Origin: Hypericibacter terrae
GTDB taxonomy: Bacteria; Pseudomonadota; Alphaproteobacteria; Dongiales; Dongiaceae
Length of the DNA: 64,000 nucleotides
Assembly (NCBI RefSeq): GCF_008728855.1
Contig: NZ_CP042906.1
Coordinates: forward strand, 1,674,001 to 1,738,000
Direction of reading: 5' to 3'
Shown here: piece after piece, positions 7,536 to 15,582 of the stretch
Numbering within the stretch: the first letter of the stretch is position 1
How the letters are laid out: each line of letters opens with the position of its first letter
Position numbers and translations under genes: made by a program
Notes under the pieces: model-generated
Told to the model about the DNA's origin: nothing
Databases searched by the model: none
Seen by the model: only the letters and a program-made list of their open reading frames with translations

Positions 7536-8192
7536 ATGCCCAAGAAACCCGCCCGCCGCACCGCCCGCCCCAACGACTCCATCCGCGACCGCCGCCGCCG
7601 CGAGCTGGTCGACGCGACCGTCACCGTGATCGCGACCCACGGCTATGCCGGCACCACGGTCGCGCGTGTGGCGAAGCAGGCCGGCCTCTCGGTCGGGCTG
7701 ATGAACTTCCATTTCAAATCGATCGACAAGCTGTTCGACGAGACCTTCCGCTTCATCTCGACCGAATATGACGATGTCTGGCGCGAGGCCATGGCCAAGG
7801 TCGCGGGCGCCCCGCCGGCCGATCGCCTCAGGAGCATGATCGAGGCCTATTTCGACCCGCGCATCTTCACCCACCGCAAGCTCGCGGTCTGGTTCGCCTT
7901 CTGGTCGGACGCGAATCTGCGGGACCGCTACCGCTCGCTGGTCCTGCGCGTCGAGCGCCGCTACAGCCGCGAGGTCGAGCGCACAGTCATGGAGCTCGCC
8001 AAGGAGCAAGGCATCCCCGCCGCCGACGCGAAGGTCATGGGCACCTCGCTGACGGCGATGATCGACGGCCTCTGGCTGCAATTCATGCTGAGTCCTCGGA
8101 CGGCGGATCGGCGGTATGCGATCAGGACTTGCGTGGGGATGGTGGAGAACTGGTTCTCGAAACGCCCAATTAACAGTTCCGCTCCGAACTAG
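7536..8192 (+). CDS. TetR/BetI-type transcriptional regulator
   Basis: The product is 218 aa. The N-terminal TetR helix-turn-helix spans about residues 18-70, with VIATHGYAGTTVARVAKQ and GLSVGLMNFHFKSIDKLF. The all-alpha ligand domain has FDPRIFTHRKLAVWFAFWSDA and ends with a BetI-like MIDGLWLQFML block. This places it nearest to BetI-type repressors, many of which control uptake or catabolism of methylated amines such as choline. A matching palindrome (2825-2840) overlaps the promoter of the upstream operon on the same strand, which suggests that this protein represses the operon. No similar palindrome is visible before its own gene. The gap after the operon is filled by two palindromic repeats, so it may be transcribed separately. 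Confidence 0.85.
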   Translation: MPKKPARRTARPNDSIRDRRRRELVDATVTVIATHGYAGTTVARVAKQAGLSVGLMNFHFKSIDKLFDETFRFISTEYDDVWREAMAKVAGAPPADRLRSMIEAYFDPRIFTHRKLAVWFAFWSDANLRDRYRSLVLRVERRYSREVERTVMELAKEQGIPAADAKVMGTSLTAMIDGLWLQFMLSPRTADRRYAIRTCVGMVENWFSKRPINSSAPN

Positions 8193-8277
8193 CTTGTCGC
8201 TTATATGAAGCGATACAAAAGAGGCCGTAGGAGGGGCTCTCAACCTTTAGTCGAACCGGCCTGATCGTAGGACTAAT

Positions 8278-8302
8278 AAAAAGCCATATTTCTCATGGCT
8301 TT
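8278..8302. terminator. bidirectional hairpin, possible terminator
   Basis: AAAGCCAT (8280-8287) and ATGGCTTT (8295-8302) pair around a 7-nt loop. The stem has an A-run on one side and a short T-run on the other, so it could end transcription from the TetR gene on the plus strand. It lies in the 236-bp gap before the low-GC ATPase gene and is already in AT-richer DNA. Confidence 0.45.
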
Positions 8303-8428
8303 CGTCTGTTATCTTTACGCCGGCTGGAGGCGATGGCAAATTTAAGGAAGCCAGGGCCACGCAGACTTTGATGCTCGAAGCTACATGAAGCCCGAAATCA
8401 AAGTGCCCTCATAAGCTGTAGGCGGTCG

Positions 8429-9799
8429 ATGCTCACTCACATTTCTGTGGACGGCTTCCGATCTCTATCGAATTTCGAGATGGAAATCCGACCCGGCCTG
8501 AACATCCTCATTGGGCCGAATGGCAGTGGAAAGAGCAACATCATTAGCTATTTCCAGTTCCTCTCTCGGTTGGCTCGCACAGGATTGAGCGACGCGGTTA
8601 GTCTCACGGGCGGCGCCGGCGCCTTTTTTCAAAAGACCGGCGAAACAAAATATACCAATCGTGTCACAGCTGTTACGCGCGGATTGACGTTTGTCGAAGA
8701 GATTGACAAATCGGATCGCGCGGGCTGGATGCTTTACGAATATCGTTTCGGCATTCATGCGAGCGAGAGATTCGATAGCATAATTTTTTCTGAACAAGAG
8801 ATTCGGCTATCCTCTATCGGCGGCGTTCGCTCTGATGTACCCGCGATGGATGCGCTGCAACATGAATATTTCGATTGGGATTTAGTAATAGAAAGCTCGA
8901 CAACACCTGCTCATGCCCGTGTTGTCAAACTATCGGATGGGTGGTTAGCACGCGAAGCATCGAAGGCAATATCCAGAAAAGACATACTTGATCAATTCGA
9001 TCGCGATATCTCTGAAGCTAGTTTTGAATCAATATCACTCATAAGACTCAGGTCTCGCTTCTTTAACCCGATCCTATATATCGCGGGGGATTTTCTCGGT
9101 GGCGAAACACTGAGCATCGATCCCGCGGAAGTAAAGCGACCTGAAGATAGCGCTCGAGAACCGGGCATACGAAGCGATGGATCCGGCCTCGCGGCTACTT
9201 TGTGGCACATGCTCAATGAGCCCACCTACAAAGCGTACGACTACCCGTACTATTCACGACCTCGCAATTTCCAGTATTGGAGAGGTCGCGGTTGGGCGAA
9301 GGTCTATAAACAACTTCAATCGTTGATTCAGTTGGTCAATTCACAAATTCAGAATGTGTATGTGACCAACGAGCCCTTCGATAACCAATTGAAGATCAAG
9401 GTTCGGATGGAGGGGCCACGCGGTGACGTCGATCTGCCGCTTTCTGCTATGTCCGATGGCACGATTAAGTGGGCATCCCTGATAACGGCAATACTAACTC
9501 ATCGATCGATTTTCGCGATCGAAGAGCCGGAGAACTTTCTACACCCATTGATGCTGACAGAGATCGTAAAGTTGATGCGGGAAAGTACGTCGGAAAAATT
9601 CTCCTTTGTCATTATGACGACGCATAGTGAAACGCTATTAAACGCTGCAAGCCCTTACGATGTGATTGTGGTCTCAATGGAACACGGAATTACCCGTGGT
9701 CGGCGTCCCGCAAACCCAGATCAGCTTTTGCGGGAGATTCAAGAAACCGGCTTTGGACTCGGACACTATTATCTTGCTGGAGATTTGTCAGATGCCTGA
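8429..9799 (+). CDS. AAA/SMC-type ATPase of a candidate two-gene defence module
   Basis: The product is 456 aa. Walker A GPNGSGKS is at residues 29-36 after an N-terminal RecF/OLD-like strand (HISVDGFRSL). The ABC-like signature LSAMSDGT is near residue 337, Walker B FAIEEPENFLHP near 358-369, and the H-loop MTTHSET near 395. This is the AAA_21-type architecture of OLD, RloA, PtuA and AriA-like proteins, in which the ATPase senses or activates a partner effector. The last 8 bp overlap the start of the next gene, so the two are translationally coupled. Base composition is visibly lower in GC than on either side and uses many AT-ending codons, a sign of horizontal acquisition. The ATP-binding and signature residues look intact. 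Which defence family it belongs to cannot be settled by eye. Confidence 0.85.
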   Translation: MLTHISVDGFRSLSNFEMEIRPGLNILIGPNGSGKSNIISYFQFLSRLARTGLSDAVSLTGGAGAFFQKTGETKYTNRVTAVTRGLTFVEEIDKSDRAGWMLYEYRFGIHASERFDSIIFSEQEIRLSSIGGVRSDVPAMDALQHEYFDWDLVIESSTTPAHARVVKLSDGWLAREASKAISRKDILDQFDRDISEASFESISLIRLRSRFFNPILYIAGDFLGGETLSIDPAEVKRPEDSAREPGIRSDGSGLAATLWHMLNEPTYKAYDYPYYSRPRNFQYWRGRGWAKVYKQLQSLIQLVNSQIQNVYVTNEPFDNQLKIKVRMEGPRGDVDLPLSAMSDGTIKWASLITAILTHRSIFAIEEPENFLHPLMLTEIVKLMRESTSEKFSFVIMTTHSETLLNAASPYDVIVVSMEHGITRGRRPANPDQLLREIQETGFGLGHYYLAGDLSDA

Positions 9800-10385
9800 A
9801 GCATTCTTGGTCGAAGGTCAGATGGAGCAGCGTATAATTCAGAAATTATGTCCCGGAAAGGTCGTAAGGCTTATTGGATGCAATGGCGACGACGTTACCA
9901 TGGGGGCCATTGCTAATGCTGTTGACGCTCGTCTTCGAAGATTGATCAATTATTCACCGGTGATAATTCTGCTGGATCGCGAACGTAGACAAGCACCATG
10001 TGAAGAACTCATCCAAGAACTAACTACCTTGCTCGATGGCAAGGGCTATGGTGGTCGTTACATAGTTGGTATGCCGGATCGTACGATTGAGAATTGGATT
10101 CTGTCAGATTGGCAACACATCCTTGAATTGTGTCCAGATTTCGGTGTTGCCGGTGCTGTCGCCGAAGGGTGCTATGGCAAATCTGTAATCAGGAAGCTTC
10201 TGCCAGACGGAACGATTTATCATGAGACAACATTAGGTGTGGAGCTGTTCCTAAAGGTTCGGCCGGACACCTTGTTTGTGTCGAATGGGAGCTTTCGGCG
10301 ACTCGTAGAACGTCTGCAGATTGAATGCTGGTGGCTTCGGGGGATCGACGAACGATTCACTCCTAAGTATTTGCGTCCCGCTTGA
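9792..10385 (+). CDS. TOPRIM-like (DUF4276/RloB-like) partner of the ATPase
   Basis: The product is 197 aa. The ATG at 9792 lies inside the 3' end of the ATPase gene and is preferred because the conserved-looking FLVEGQMEQ (residues 5-13) follows at once. That block resembles TOPRIM motif 1 (VEG..E), and VIILLDRERR near residues 56-65 resembles the Asp-rich motif 2. MPDRTIENWILSD near residue 95 resembles the E-W block of RloB and DUF4276 proteins. TOPRIM-like partners of such ATPases act as nucleases in OLD, PARIS and related systems. By inference this is the effector and the ATPase the sensor. The gene shares the low GC content of its partner. Family assignment is tentative and based on motif spacing only. 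Confidence 0.65.
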   Translation: MPEAFLVEGQMEQRIIQKLCPGKVVRLIGCNGDDVTMGAIANAVDARLRRLINYSPVIILLDRERRQAPCEELIQELTTLLDGKGYGGRYIVGMPDRTIENWILSDWQHILELCPDFGVAGAVAEGCYGKSVIRKLLPDGTIYHETTLGVELFLKVRPDTLFVSNGSFRRLVERLQIECWWLRGIDERFTPKYLRPA

Positions 10386-10494
10386 GCTCGATTGAGATAG
10401 CGGGACATGCGCTTCAACGCGGCATGGCTATGTCAGGCATTTCGACGTTGGGCAGCGGCGCGGCCATTATTTGTTATCGACTGACCGAAACCAT

Positions 10495-10791
10495 TTAGCC
10501 CGGCGCCACACCCTCGACGAAGATCAGCCGCCGCCTCAGCGCATTCTTGCTGACCGCCCGCGCCTCCGCATAGTCGGCGGAATCGTACCAGCCCTTCGCC
10601 TGCGCCATCGACGGGAACTCCAGCACCACAATCATCTTTGCCGGCGGGCCGCCTTCGATCACCTCGCTGGCGCCGCCGCGGACGAGATAGCGGCCGCCAT
10701 GTTTGGCGATGGTGGCGGGGGCCAGCGCGCGGTAGCGCTCGAACAGGACCGGGTCGCGGGGCTCGATCTCGGAAATGACATAGGCGGCCAT
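10495..10791 (-). CDS. DUF1330 domain-containing protein
   Basis: The product is 98 aa, the normal length for the family, with an ATG start. It has the DUF1330 ferredoxin-like pattern: an opening strand AAYVISEIEPRDP, a middle RYLVRGGASEVIEG, then PAKMIVVLEFPSMAQAKGWYDSADY. The family belongs to the dimeric alpha-beta barrel group, and its biochemical role is unknown. It is transcribed divergently from the TauD-like gene, 129 bp apart, and lies just after the low-GC island, where composition returns to that of the rest of the window. Confidence 0.9.
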   Translation of the reverse strand: MAAYVISEIEPRDPVLFERYRALAPATIAKHGGRYLVRGGASEVIEGGPPAKMIVVLEFPSMAQAKGWYDSADYAEARAVSKNALRRRLIFVEGVAPG

Positions 10792-10920
10792 GATTTTCTC
10801 GCTGGTGGGAGGGGCGGCTTCAGCTTAGGACTGGCGCTGCGGGCGGGCCAAGGCGCATCGCGATGCCCCCTGACCACCCGGTCTTTCTCACCGCAAACCG
10901 CCTGGCTTATAATTGGCGCC

Positions 10921-11796
10921 ATGACCCAGACCCAGCCCTACACGCGGTTCGAGCTCCGGCCCATGGCCGGTGCGCTTGGCGCCGATATCTCCGGGATCGA
11001 CCTCGCCTCGCTCGACGATGCGGCCTTCGCCGAGCTGCAGCGCGCCTTTGCTGAGTATCTGGTCCTCCATATCCATGACCAGCATCTGACGCCCGAGCAG
11101 CATGTGGCGCTCACTTTGCGCTTCGGTCCGACCACGCGCTCGCCCTACATCAAGCATATGGACGAGCATCCGGACATCATCGCCGTGCTGAAGGAGGCCG
11201 ACGAGGCCAGGATCAGCACCTTCGGCAATGCCTGGCATTCGGATTTCAGCTTCCTCGAGGAGCCGCCCCTGGGCTCGCTGCTCTATGCGCGCGAGGTGCC
11301 GAGCCATGGTGGCGACACGCTCTTCGCCAACATGTATCTGGCCTACGAGGCGCTGTCGGACGGCATGAAGCGCATGCTCGATCCGCTCAAGGCCATCCAT
11401 ACCGGCAAGCCCTATGGCGTCGGCGGCGTGTCGGCGGACCTCCGGGTCTCGCGCTCGATCGGCATCGAACGCAACAGGCCCGAGGCCGATCGCGAGATCG
11501 CACACCCGATCGTGCGGCTCGATCCGGTCACGGGGCGCAAGGCGCTCTTCGTCAACTCGATCTATACGACGCGCATCGAGGGCATGACCGAGGCGGAGAG
11601 CCGGCCGCTGCTCAGCTTCCTGTTCGGCCATGCGGTTCAACCGGAATTCACTTGCCGCCTGCGCTGGCGGACTCATGATCTCGCGATCTGGGACAATCGC
11701 TGCGCCATGCATTACGCAGTCAACGACTATGACGGACAGAGGCGGCTCATGCATCGCACGACGGTCGCGGGCGAGCGGCCGTTAGGAGCGGCATGA
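10921..11796 (+). CDS. TauD/TfdA-family Fe(II)/2-oxoglutarate dioxygenase
   Basis: The product is 291 aa, the typical TauD length. The metal-binding HxD is WHSDF at H106 and D108, with the distal His at about residue 278 (LMHRTTVAGERP). An Arg follows in the position that usually binds 2-oxoglutarate. The N-terminus LRPMAGALGADISGIDLA is characteristic of the family. Members hydroxylate sulfonates, aryloxyacids, carnitine-pathway compounds or other carboxylates, and the substrate here is undetermined because no transporter or sulfonate genes are adjacent. ATG 10921 begins right before the family N-terminus. The stop overlaps the start of a small lipoprotein gene by 4 bp. Confidence 0.9.
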   Translation: MTQTQPYTRFELRPMAGALGADISGIDLASLDDAAFAELQRAFAEYLVLHIHDQHLTPEQHVALTLRFGPTTRSPYIKHMDEHPDIIAVLKEADEARISTFGNAWHSDFSFLEEPPLGSLLYAREVPSHGGDTLFANMYLAYEALSDGMKRMLDPLKAIHTGKPYGVGGVSADLRVSRSIGIERNRPEADREIAHPIVRLDPVTGRKALFVNSIYTTRIEGMTEAESRPLLSFLFGHAVQPEFTCRLRWRTHDLAIWDNRCAMHYAVNDYDGQRRLMHRTTVAGERPLGAA

Positions 11797-12161
11797 GAGC
11801 CGCGCGCGGCCTCGCTGCGGCGCTGGCGCTGGGCGTGGCGCTCGGCGGCTGCGCCATGTCGGGCGAGGCGGGCCGCGACCGCTGGGACAGCGACCTCGCG
11901 CCGGCCATCGTCACCACGCCCGACATCGCCCAGGGCAAGGCACCCATCCTCTGGGTCGTCCACGATCCCTATCCCTTCGGCTGGATCTTCTACGGCCCCT
12001 CGGACGATCTGGGGCCGCGGCCGGCCATGATCGCGAAGGCGGAGGCGCTGCGGATCGATCCGTCGCTGGTCGGCATCGAGGATCTCCCCGTCGGGTGGCA
12101 GGCCAAGCGCGGCAGCGTGCAGGAGAAGTGGGCGCTGTCGGCGATGCCGGGGACGCAGTAA
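11793..12161 (+). CDS. small predicted lipoprotein
   Basis: The product is 122 aa. A signal peptide runs from residue 1 to the lipobox ALGGC, so the mature protein would begin at about Cys20 with a diacylglycerol anchor. The mature part has WVVHDPYPFGWIFYGPSDD, and its C-terminus is VGIEDLPVGWQAKRGSVQEKW. No named family is recognised. It overlaps the stop of the TauD-like gene (ATGA). A decayed copy of its C-terminal coding region lies at 12834-12953, so the gene family has been duplicated locally. Confidence 0.7.
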   Translation: MRAARGLAAALALGVALGGCAMSGEAGRDRWDSDLAPAIVTTPDIAQGKAPILWVVHDPYPFGWIFYGPSDDLGPRPAMIAKAEALRIDPSLVGIEDLPVGWQAKRGSVQEKWALSAMPGTQ

Positions 12162-12429
12162 TCCGACGCGGCGGCTCCGTCCGCGACGTCCGGTGTCTGC
12201 AGCCGGCGACGCCATCGGCGCGCCGCATGGGTCCCCGGCAGGGTCCGCGGAATCGCGCCCCGGCGTTGCGGTCCACGCAGAAAACAAAGCTATCGCGAAG
12301 GGTTAGCGCCATGGCGCGCATCGCGGCGCGGTTTTCGGATAATTAATTTGGCGAGAGTCACACGCGGCTTAGAGTTGGAGGCAATCGAGCCGGAGGGACC
12401 CAACCCTTCGCAAGAACCACTGGGAGGAC

Positions 12430-12831
12430 ATGATGAAACGTGGAATTCCCACATGGGTGAAGCCCTCTTTCTGGGGTGTCATTTTCGGCGCGCTGGCTTG
12501 GTGGGCGATCCTCGCCTGGCAATTCGGCTGGGTCAGCGGCGGGGTTGCTGCCCAGAGAGCGGACGAAGAGGCGCAGAGAGCGGTCGTCGCCTATGCCACG
12601 CCGGCCTGCGTGGCGCGATTCGAGCGTCAACCCGATGCGCCGGCTGCGTGGCAGAAGCTCAAGGGCACCAACAGCTGGAAGCAGGATGACGCGGTGCGCG
12701 ACGGCGGCTGGGTCGGTCTCCCCGATCAGAAGCTCGACCCGAATCTCGCGGACGCCATCGCGGGCGCCTGCGCGCCGAAAATCCTGGCGCTCACGGAAAT
12801 CGGCGGCACGAAGCTGACGACGGCCAACTGA
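12430..12831 (+). CDS. small membrane-anchored protein of unknown function
   Basis: The product is 133 aa, with two consecutive ATG codons after a good GGGAGGAC site. One transmembrane segment at about residues 13-32 (FWGVIFGALAWWAILAWQFG) is followed by a periplasmic or cytoplasmic domain of about 95 residues. That domain has two Cys (PACVARFE and AGACAPKIL) that could form a disulfide. This pattern occurs in many short proteobacterial proteins with no assigned role, and I recognise no specific family. The 268 bp upstream contain no convincing gene or repeat. The region just after its stop is a gene remnant. Confidence 0.6.
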   Translation: MMKRGIPTWVKPSFWGVIFGALAWWAILAWQFGWVSGGVAAQRADEEAQRAVVAYATPACVARFERQPDAPAAWQKLKGTNSWKQDDAVRDGGWVGLPDQKLDPNLADAIAGACAPKILALTEIGGTKLTTAN

Positions 12832-12833
12832 CC

Positions 12834-12953
12834 GCCGACGAAGCGCTGTTCGAATCGGCCTGCCGCCGGGTGGAGATCGAGGATTTCCCGGTCGCCAGGC
12901 AGGCGAAGCGGAGCAGCGTGCGGGAGAAGCGCAGGATGTCGGCGATGCAGTGA
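12834..12953 (+). pseudogene. decayed fragment homologous to the 3' end of the small lipoprotein gene
   Basis: In the frame ending at the TGA of 12951, the translation VEIEDFPVARQAKRSSV followed by EKRRMSAMQ aligns with VGIEDLPVGWQAKRGSV and EKWALSAMPGTQ, the C-terminus of the lipoprotein encoded at 11793-12161. There is no start codon, signal peptide or ribosome-binding site, and the fragment begins right after the stop of the 133-aa membrane protein. The two copies differ by scattered substitutions, so the duplication is not recent. Confidence 0.6.
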
Positions 12954-13011
12954 GGCGGGGAGGCGGGGCGCTGAATGCCCTCGCTTGCTTCACCTTGCAC
13001 GGCAACAGCGA

Positions 13012-13162
13012 CCCCTCCCCCTACCCCCTCCCGCAAGGGGAGGGGGCTAGAAAAAATTGAATCTCCTCGCTCCGCACTGAAGCGCGGTCGAAAGTTCGAG
13101 TCTGGAAAGGACTAGGAAAAATCCACGCCCCCTCCCCCTGCGGGAGGGGGTAGGGGGAGGGG
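13012..13162. repeat. inverted pair of type A palindromic repeats
   Basis: Copies at 13012-13047 and 13127-13162 lie in opposite orientation, separated by about 80 bp. The spacer starts CTAGAAAAAATTGAATC, almost the inverse complement of the end of the spacer of the 2.6 kb pair. It ends AGGAAAAATCCACG, found also before the copy at 17951. This shows a conserved extended unit. Confidence 0.85.
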
Positions 13163-13173
13163 TTCTGCGCGAT

Positions 13174-13902
13174 CTACTTCGCAACCCCCGGCACCGTGAT
13201 GCGCTCGCCATGTTTCGTGCATTCCGGCGAGGCGAGCTCGACCATGAGGTCGGTCACATGCTCGGGCGGCGGGAGCGTCTTCGGGTCCTCGCCGGGATAG
13301 GCGGCGGCGCGCATGCCGGTGCGGATGCGGCCGGGGTCGATCATGTTGACGCGCAAGTTGGTCTTCTGCGTCTCGGCGGCGTAGGTGGTGGCGAGCATCT
13401 CGAGCGCGGCCTTCGAGACCGCGTAGGTGCCCCAATAGGCGCGCATGCCCTGGCCCGCGCCCGAGGTCACGAAGATGGCGCGGCCCGAGGGCGAGGCGCG
13501 CAGCAGCGGATCGAGGCTGCGGATCAGGCGCCAGTTGGCGGTGAGGTTGACCGCCAGCACCTGGTCCCATTCCTTCGGCTTGATGTGGGCGAGCGGCGTC
13601 AGCGTGCCGAGCAGCCCGGCATTGGCGACCAGGATGTCGAGCTTCTTCCAGCGTTCGAAGATCGCAGCCCCCAGCCGGTCGATCGCGGCATAGTCGGTGA
13701 GGTCGAAGGGGCAGAGCGTGGCGCTGCCGCCGAGCTTCTTCACCTCGTCGTCGATCTCCTCGAGCCCGCCGACCGTGCGCGCCACCAGGATCAGATGCGC
13801 GCCCTCGGCCGCGAAGCGCCTCGCCACCGCGGCGCCGATCCCGCGCGAAGCGCCGGTGATGACGGCGACGCGGCCTTCGAGACGGCGGGGGGTGGGGGAC
13901 AT
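13174..13902 (-). CDS. short-chain dehydrogenase/reductase (SDR)
   Basis: The product is 242 aa. The classical SDR pattern is visible: the nucleotide-binding TGASRGIG at about residues 16-23, NAG in ILVANAGLLG near residue 93, and the catalytic Ser (FVTSGAGQ) with YAVSK near residues 160-164. The classical TGxxxGxG with a downstream Arg favours NADP. The substrate is unknown. Its position just after purF on the same strand is a common alphaproteobacterial arrangement, and it may share a transcript with cvpA-purF, although a repeat pair separates it from purF by 158 bp. The ATG at 13902 is directly followed by the SDR fold. Confidence 0.88.
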   Translation of the reverse strand: MSPTPRRLEGRVAVITGASRGIGAAVARRFAAEGAHLILVARTVGGLEEIDDEVKKLGGSATLCPFDLTDYAAIDRLGAAIFERWKKLDILVANAGLLGTLTPLAHIKPKEWDQVLAVNLTANWRLIRSLDPLLRASPSGRAIFVTSGAGQGMRAYWGTYAVSKAALEMLATTYAAETQKTNLRVNMIDPGRIRTGMRAAAYPGEDPKTLPPPEHVTDLMVELASPECTKHGERITVPGVAK

Positions 13903-13925
13903 CGGCTGTTTTGCTTGCTTGTTAT

Positions 13926-14043
13926 CCCCTCCCCCTTCAAGGGGGAGGGCCAGGGAGGGGGCAGTCGCGATCTTGATGACGGGCGGAAGTTGCTATCTGC
14001 GAGTCAGCCCCCTCCCTAACCCTCCCCCTCGAGGGGGGAGGGG
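13926..14043. repeat. inverted pair of type B palindromic repeats
   Basis: Copies at 13926-13961 and 14007-14043 have the pattern CCCTCCCCCTTCAAGGGGGAGGG followed by a second G-run arm, and its inverse. They differ from type A in the loop (TTCAA or TCGA) and in the arm CAGGGAGGGGG. They fill the gap between purF and the SDR gene. Type B is also found at 34757-34844, where an IS4-family element interrupts one copy. Confidence 0.8.
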
Positions 14044-14060
14044 ACGGGAGCCTCAGACCT

Positions 14061-15518
14061 TCACGCGTTCTCCGTCAGCAGCGAGAGCTGCTTCGGCCCC
14101 GTGTCGGTCTGGTCGGTGAGGGTGGTGGGGTACTCGCCGGTGAAGCAGGCGTCGCAATATTGCGGCTTGTCGTTGTCGCGCTTGGGCTGACCCATGGCGC
14201 GGTAGAGGCCGTCGATCGAGATGAAGGCGAGGCTGTCGACGCCGATGATCTTCGCCATCTCGGCCACGTTGTGCTGGGCGGCGAGGAGCTTGCTGCGCTC
14301 GGGCGTGTCGATGCCGTAGAAGCAGGAATAGGTCGTGGGCGGGCTCGAGATGCGCATATGCACCTCTTTCGCGCCGGCCGCGCGCACCATCTCGACGATC
14401 TTCTTCGAGGTCGTGCCGCGCACGATGCTGTCGTCGACCAGGATCACGCGCTTGCCGTCGACCTTGGCGCGGTTGGCGTTGTGCTTGAGTCGCACGCCCA
14501 GATGGCGGATATGGTCGGTCGGCTCGATGAAGGTGCGGCCGACATAGTGGTTGCGGATGATGCCGAGCTCGAACGGCACGCCCGCTTCCTGCGAATAGCC
14601 CAAGGCCGCGGGCACGCCCGAATCCGGCACCGGCACGATCACGTCGGCGGGCACGGGGCTCTCGCGCGCGAGCTCGGCGCCGATGCGCTTCCTCGCGTCA
14701 TAGACGCTGTGGCCCTCGATGATGCTGTCGGGGCGCGCGAAGTAGATATATTCGAAGATGCAGAAGCGATGCGGCCGCTTCGGGAACGGCTTGATGCTCC
14801 GGACGCCGTTGCGGTCGATCACCACGATCTCGCCGGGATCGAGGTCGCGCACATAGGTGGCGCCGATGATGTCGAGGGCGCAGGTCTCCGACGCCAGGAT
14901 GGTCGCGGTGCCGAGCTTGCCCATGAGGAGCGGGCGCACGCCGAGCGGATCGCGCACGCCGATGACCATGTCCTCGGCCAGCGCCACCAGCGAATAGGCG
15001 CCTTCGACCTGGAGCAGGGCCTCGGTCAGCCGCTCCACCACATTGCCGCGGCCGGCGGCCGCCATCAGATGGGTGATGACCTCGGTGTCGGTGGTGGACT
15101 GGAACAGCGAGCCGCGCCGCACGAGATCGCGGCGCAAGGCATAGGCATTCGTGAGGTTGCCGTTATGCGCCAAAGCGAAACCGCCGACCTCGAGGTCGGC
15201 GAACAGCGGCTGCACATTGCGGAGAATCGTCTCGCCCGTGGTCGAGTATCGGACATGGCCGATCGAGCAATAGCCCTTGAGCCGCTCGACCACCTTCTCG
15301 GAGGAGAAGTGATCGGCGACATGGCCCAGCTCGCGATGCGCGTTGAAGCGATGCCCGTCGAAGGAGACGATGCCGGCCGCTTCCTGGCCGCGATGCTGCA
15401 GGGCATGGAGCCCCAGGACCGTGTGCGTGGCCGCTTCTTCGATTCCATAGATCCCGAAGACGCCGCACTCTTCCTTGAGATGATCGTCGTCCCAGGGATG
15501 GGTGGAGATCTGGGTCAA
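14061..15518 (-). CDS. purF: amidophosphoribosyltransferase
   Basis: PurF transfers the amide of glutamine to PRPP, the first committed step of purine synthesis. The Ntn-hydrolase nucleophile Cys is in EECGVFGIYG, about 16 residues after the proposed start, which implies a short propeptide as in other alphaproteobacteria and Bacillus. The PRPP-binding signature VILVDDSIVRGTTS is near residues 363-376. I place the start at the TTG (15518), which has AAGGA 9 nt upstream and gives 485 aa. The ATG at 15596 in the same frame would add 26 residues and overlap cvpA by 14 bp. It lies directly downstream of cvpA, as in many proteobacteria. Confidence 0.93.
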   Translation of the reverse strand: MTQISTHPWDDDHLKEECGVFGIYGIEEAATHTVLGLHALQHRGQEAAGIVSFDGHRFNAHRELGHVADHFSSEKVVERLKGYCSIGHVRYSTTGETILRNVQPLFADLEVGGFALAHNGNLTNAYALRRDLVRRGSLFQSTTDTEVITHLMAAAGRGNVVERLTEALLQVEGAYSLVALAEDMVIGVRDPLGVRPLLMGKLGTATILASETCALDIIGATYVRDLDPGEIVVIDRNGVRSIKPFPKRPHRFCIFEYIYFARPDSIIEGHSVYDARKRIGAELARESPVPADVIVPVPDSGVPAALGYSQEAGVPFELGIIRNHYVGRTFIEPTDHIRHLGVRLKHNANRAKVDGKRVILVDDSIVRGTTSKKIVEMVRAAGAKEVHMRISSPPTTYSCFYGIDTPERSKLLAAQHNVAEMAKIIGVDSLAFISIDGLYRAMGQPKRDNDKPQYCDACFTGEYPTTLTDQTDTGPKQLSLLTENA

Positions 15519-15582
15519 ATCAGTTGATCCTTGGTTGACGCGTGCGATCCGGGCTGGCGGTCGGGTCGGTCGATCCAACCCC

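Noticed and set aside
10471-10920. Upstream extension of the TauD-like reading frame
   Set aside because: It lies antisense to the DUF1330 gene and shows no family similarity. The family N-terminus begins at the ATG of 10921.
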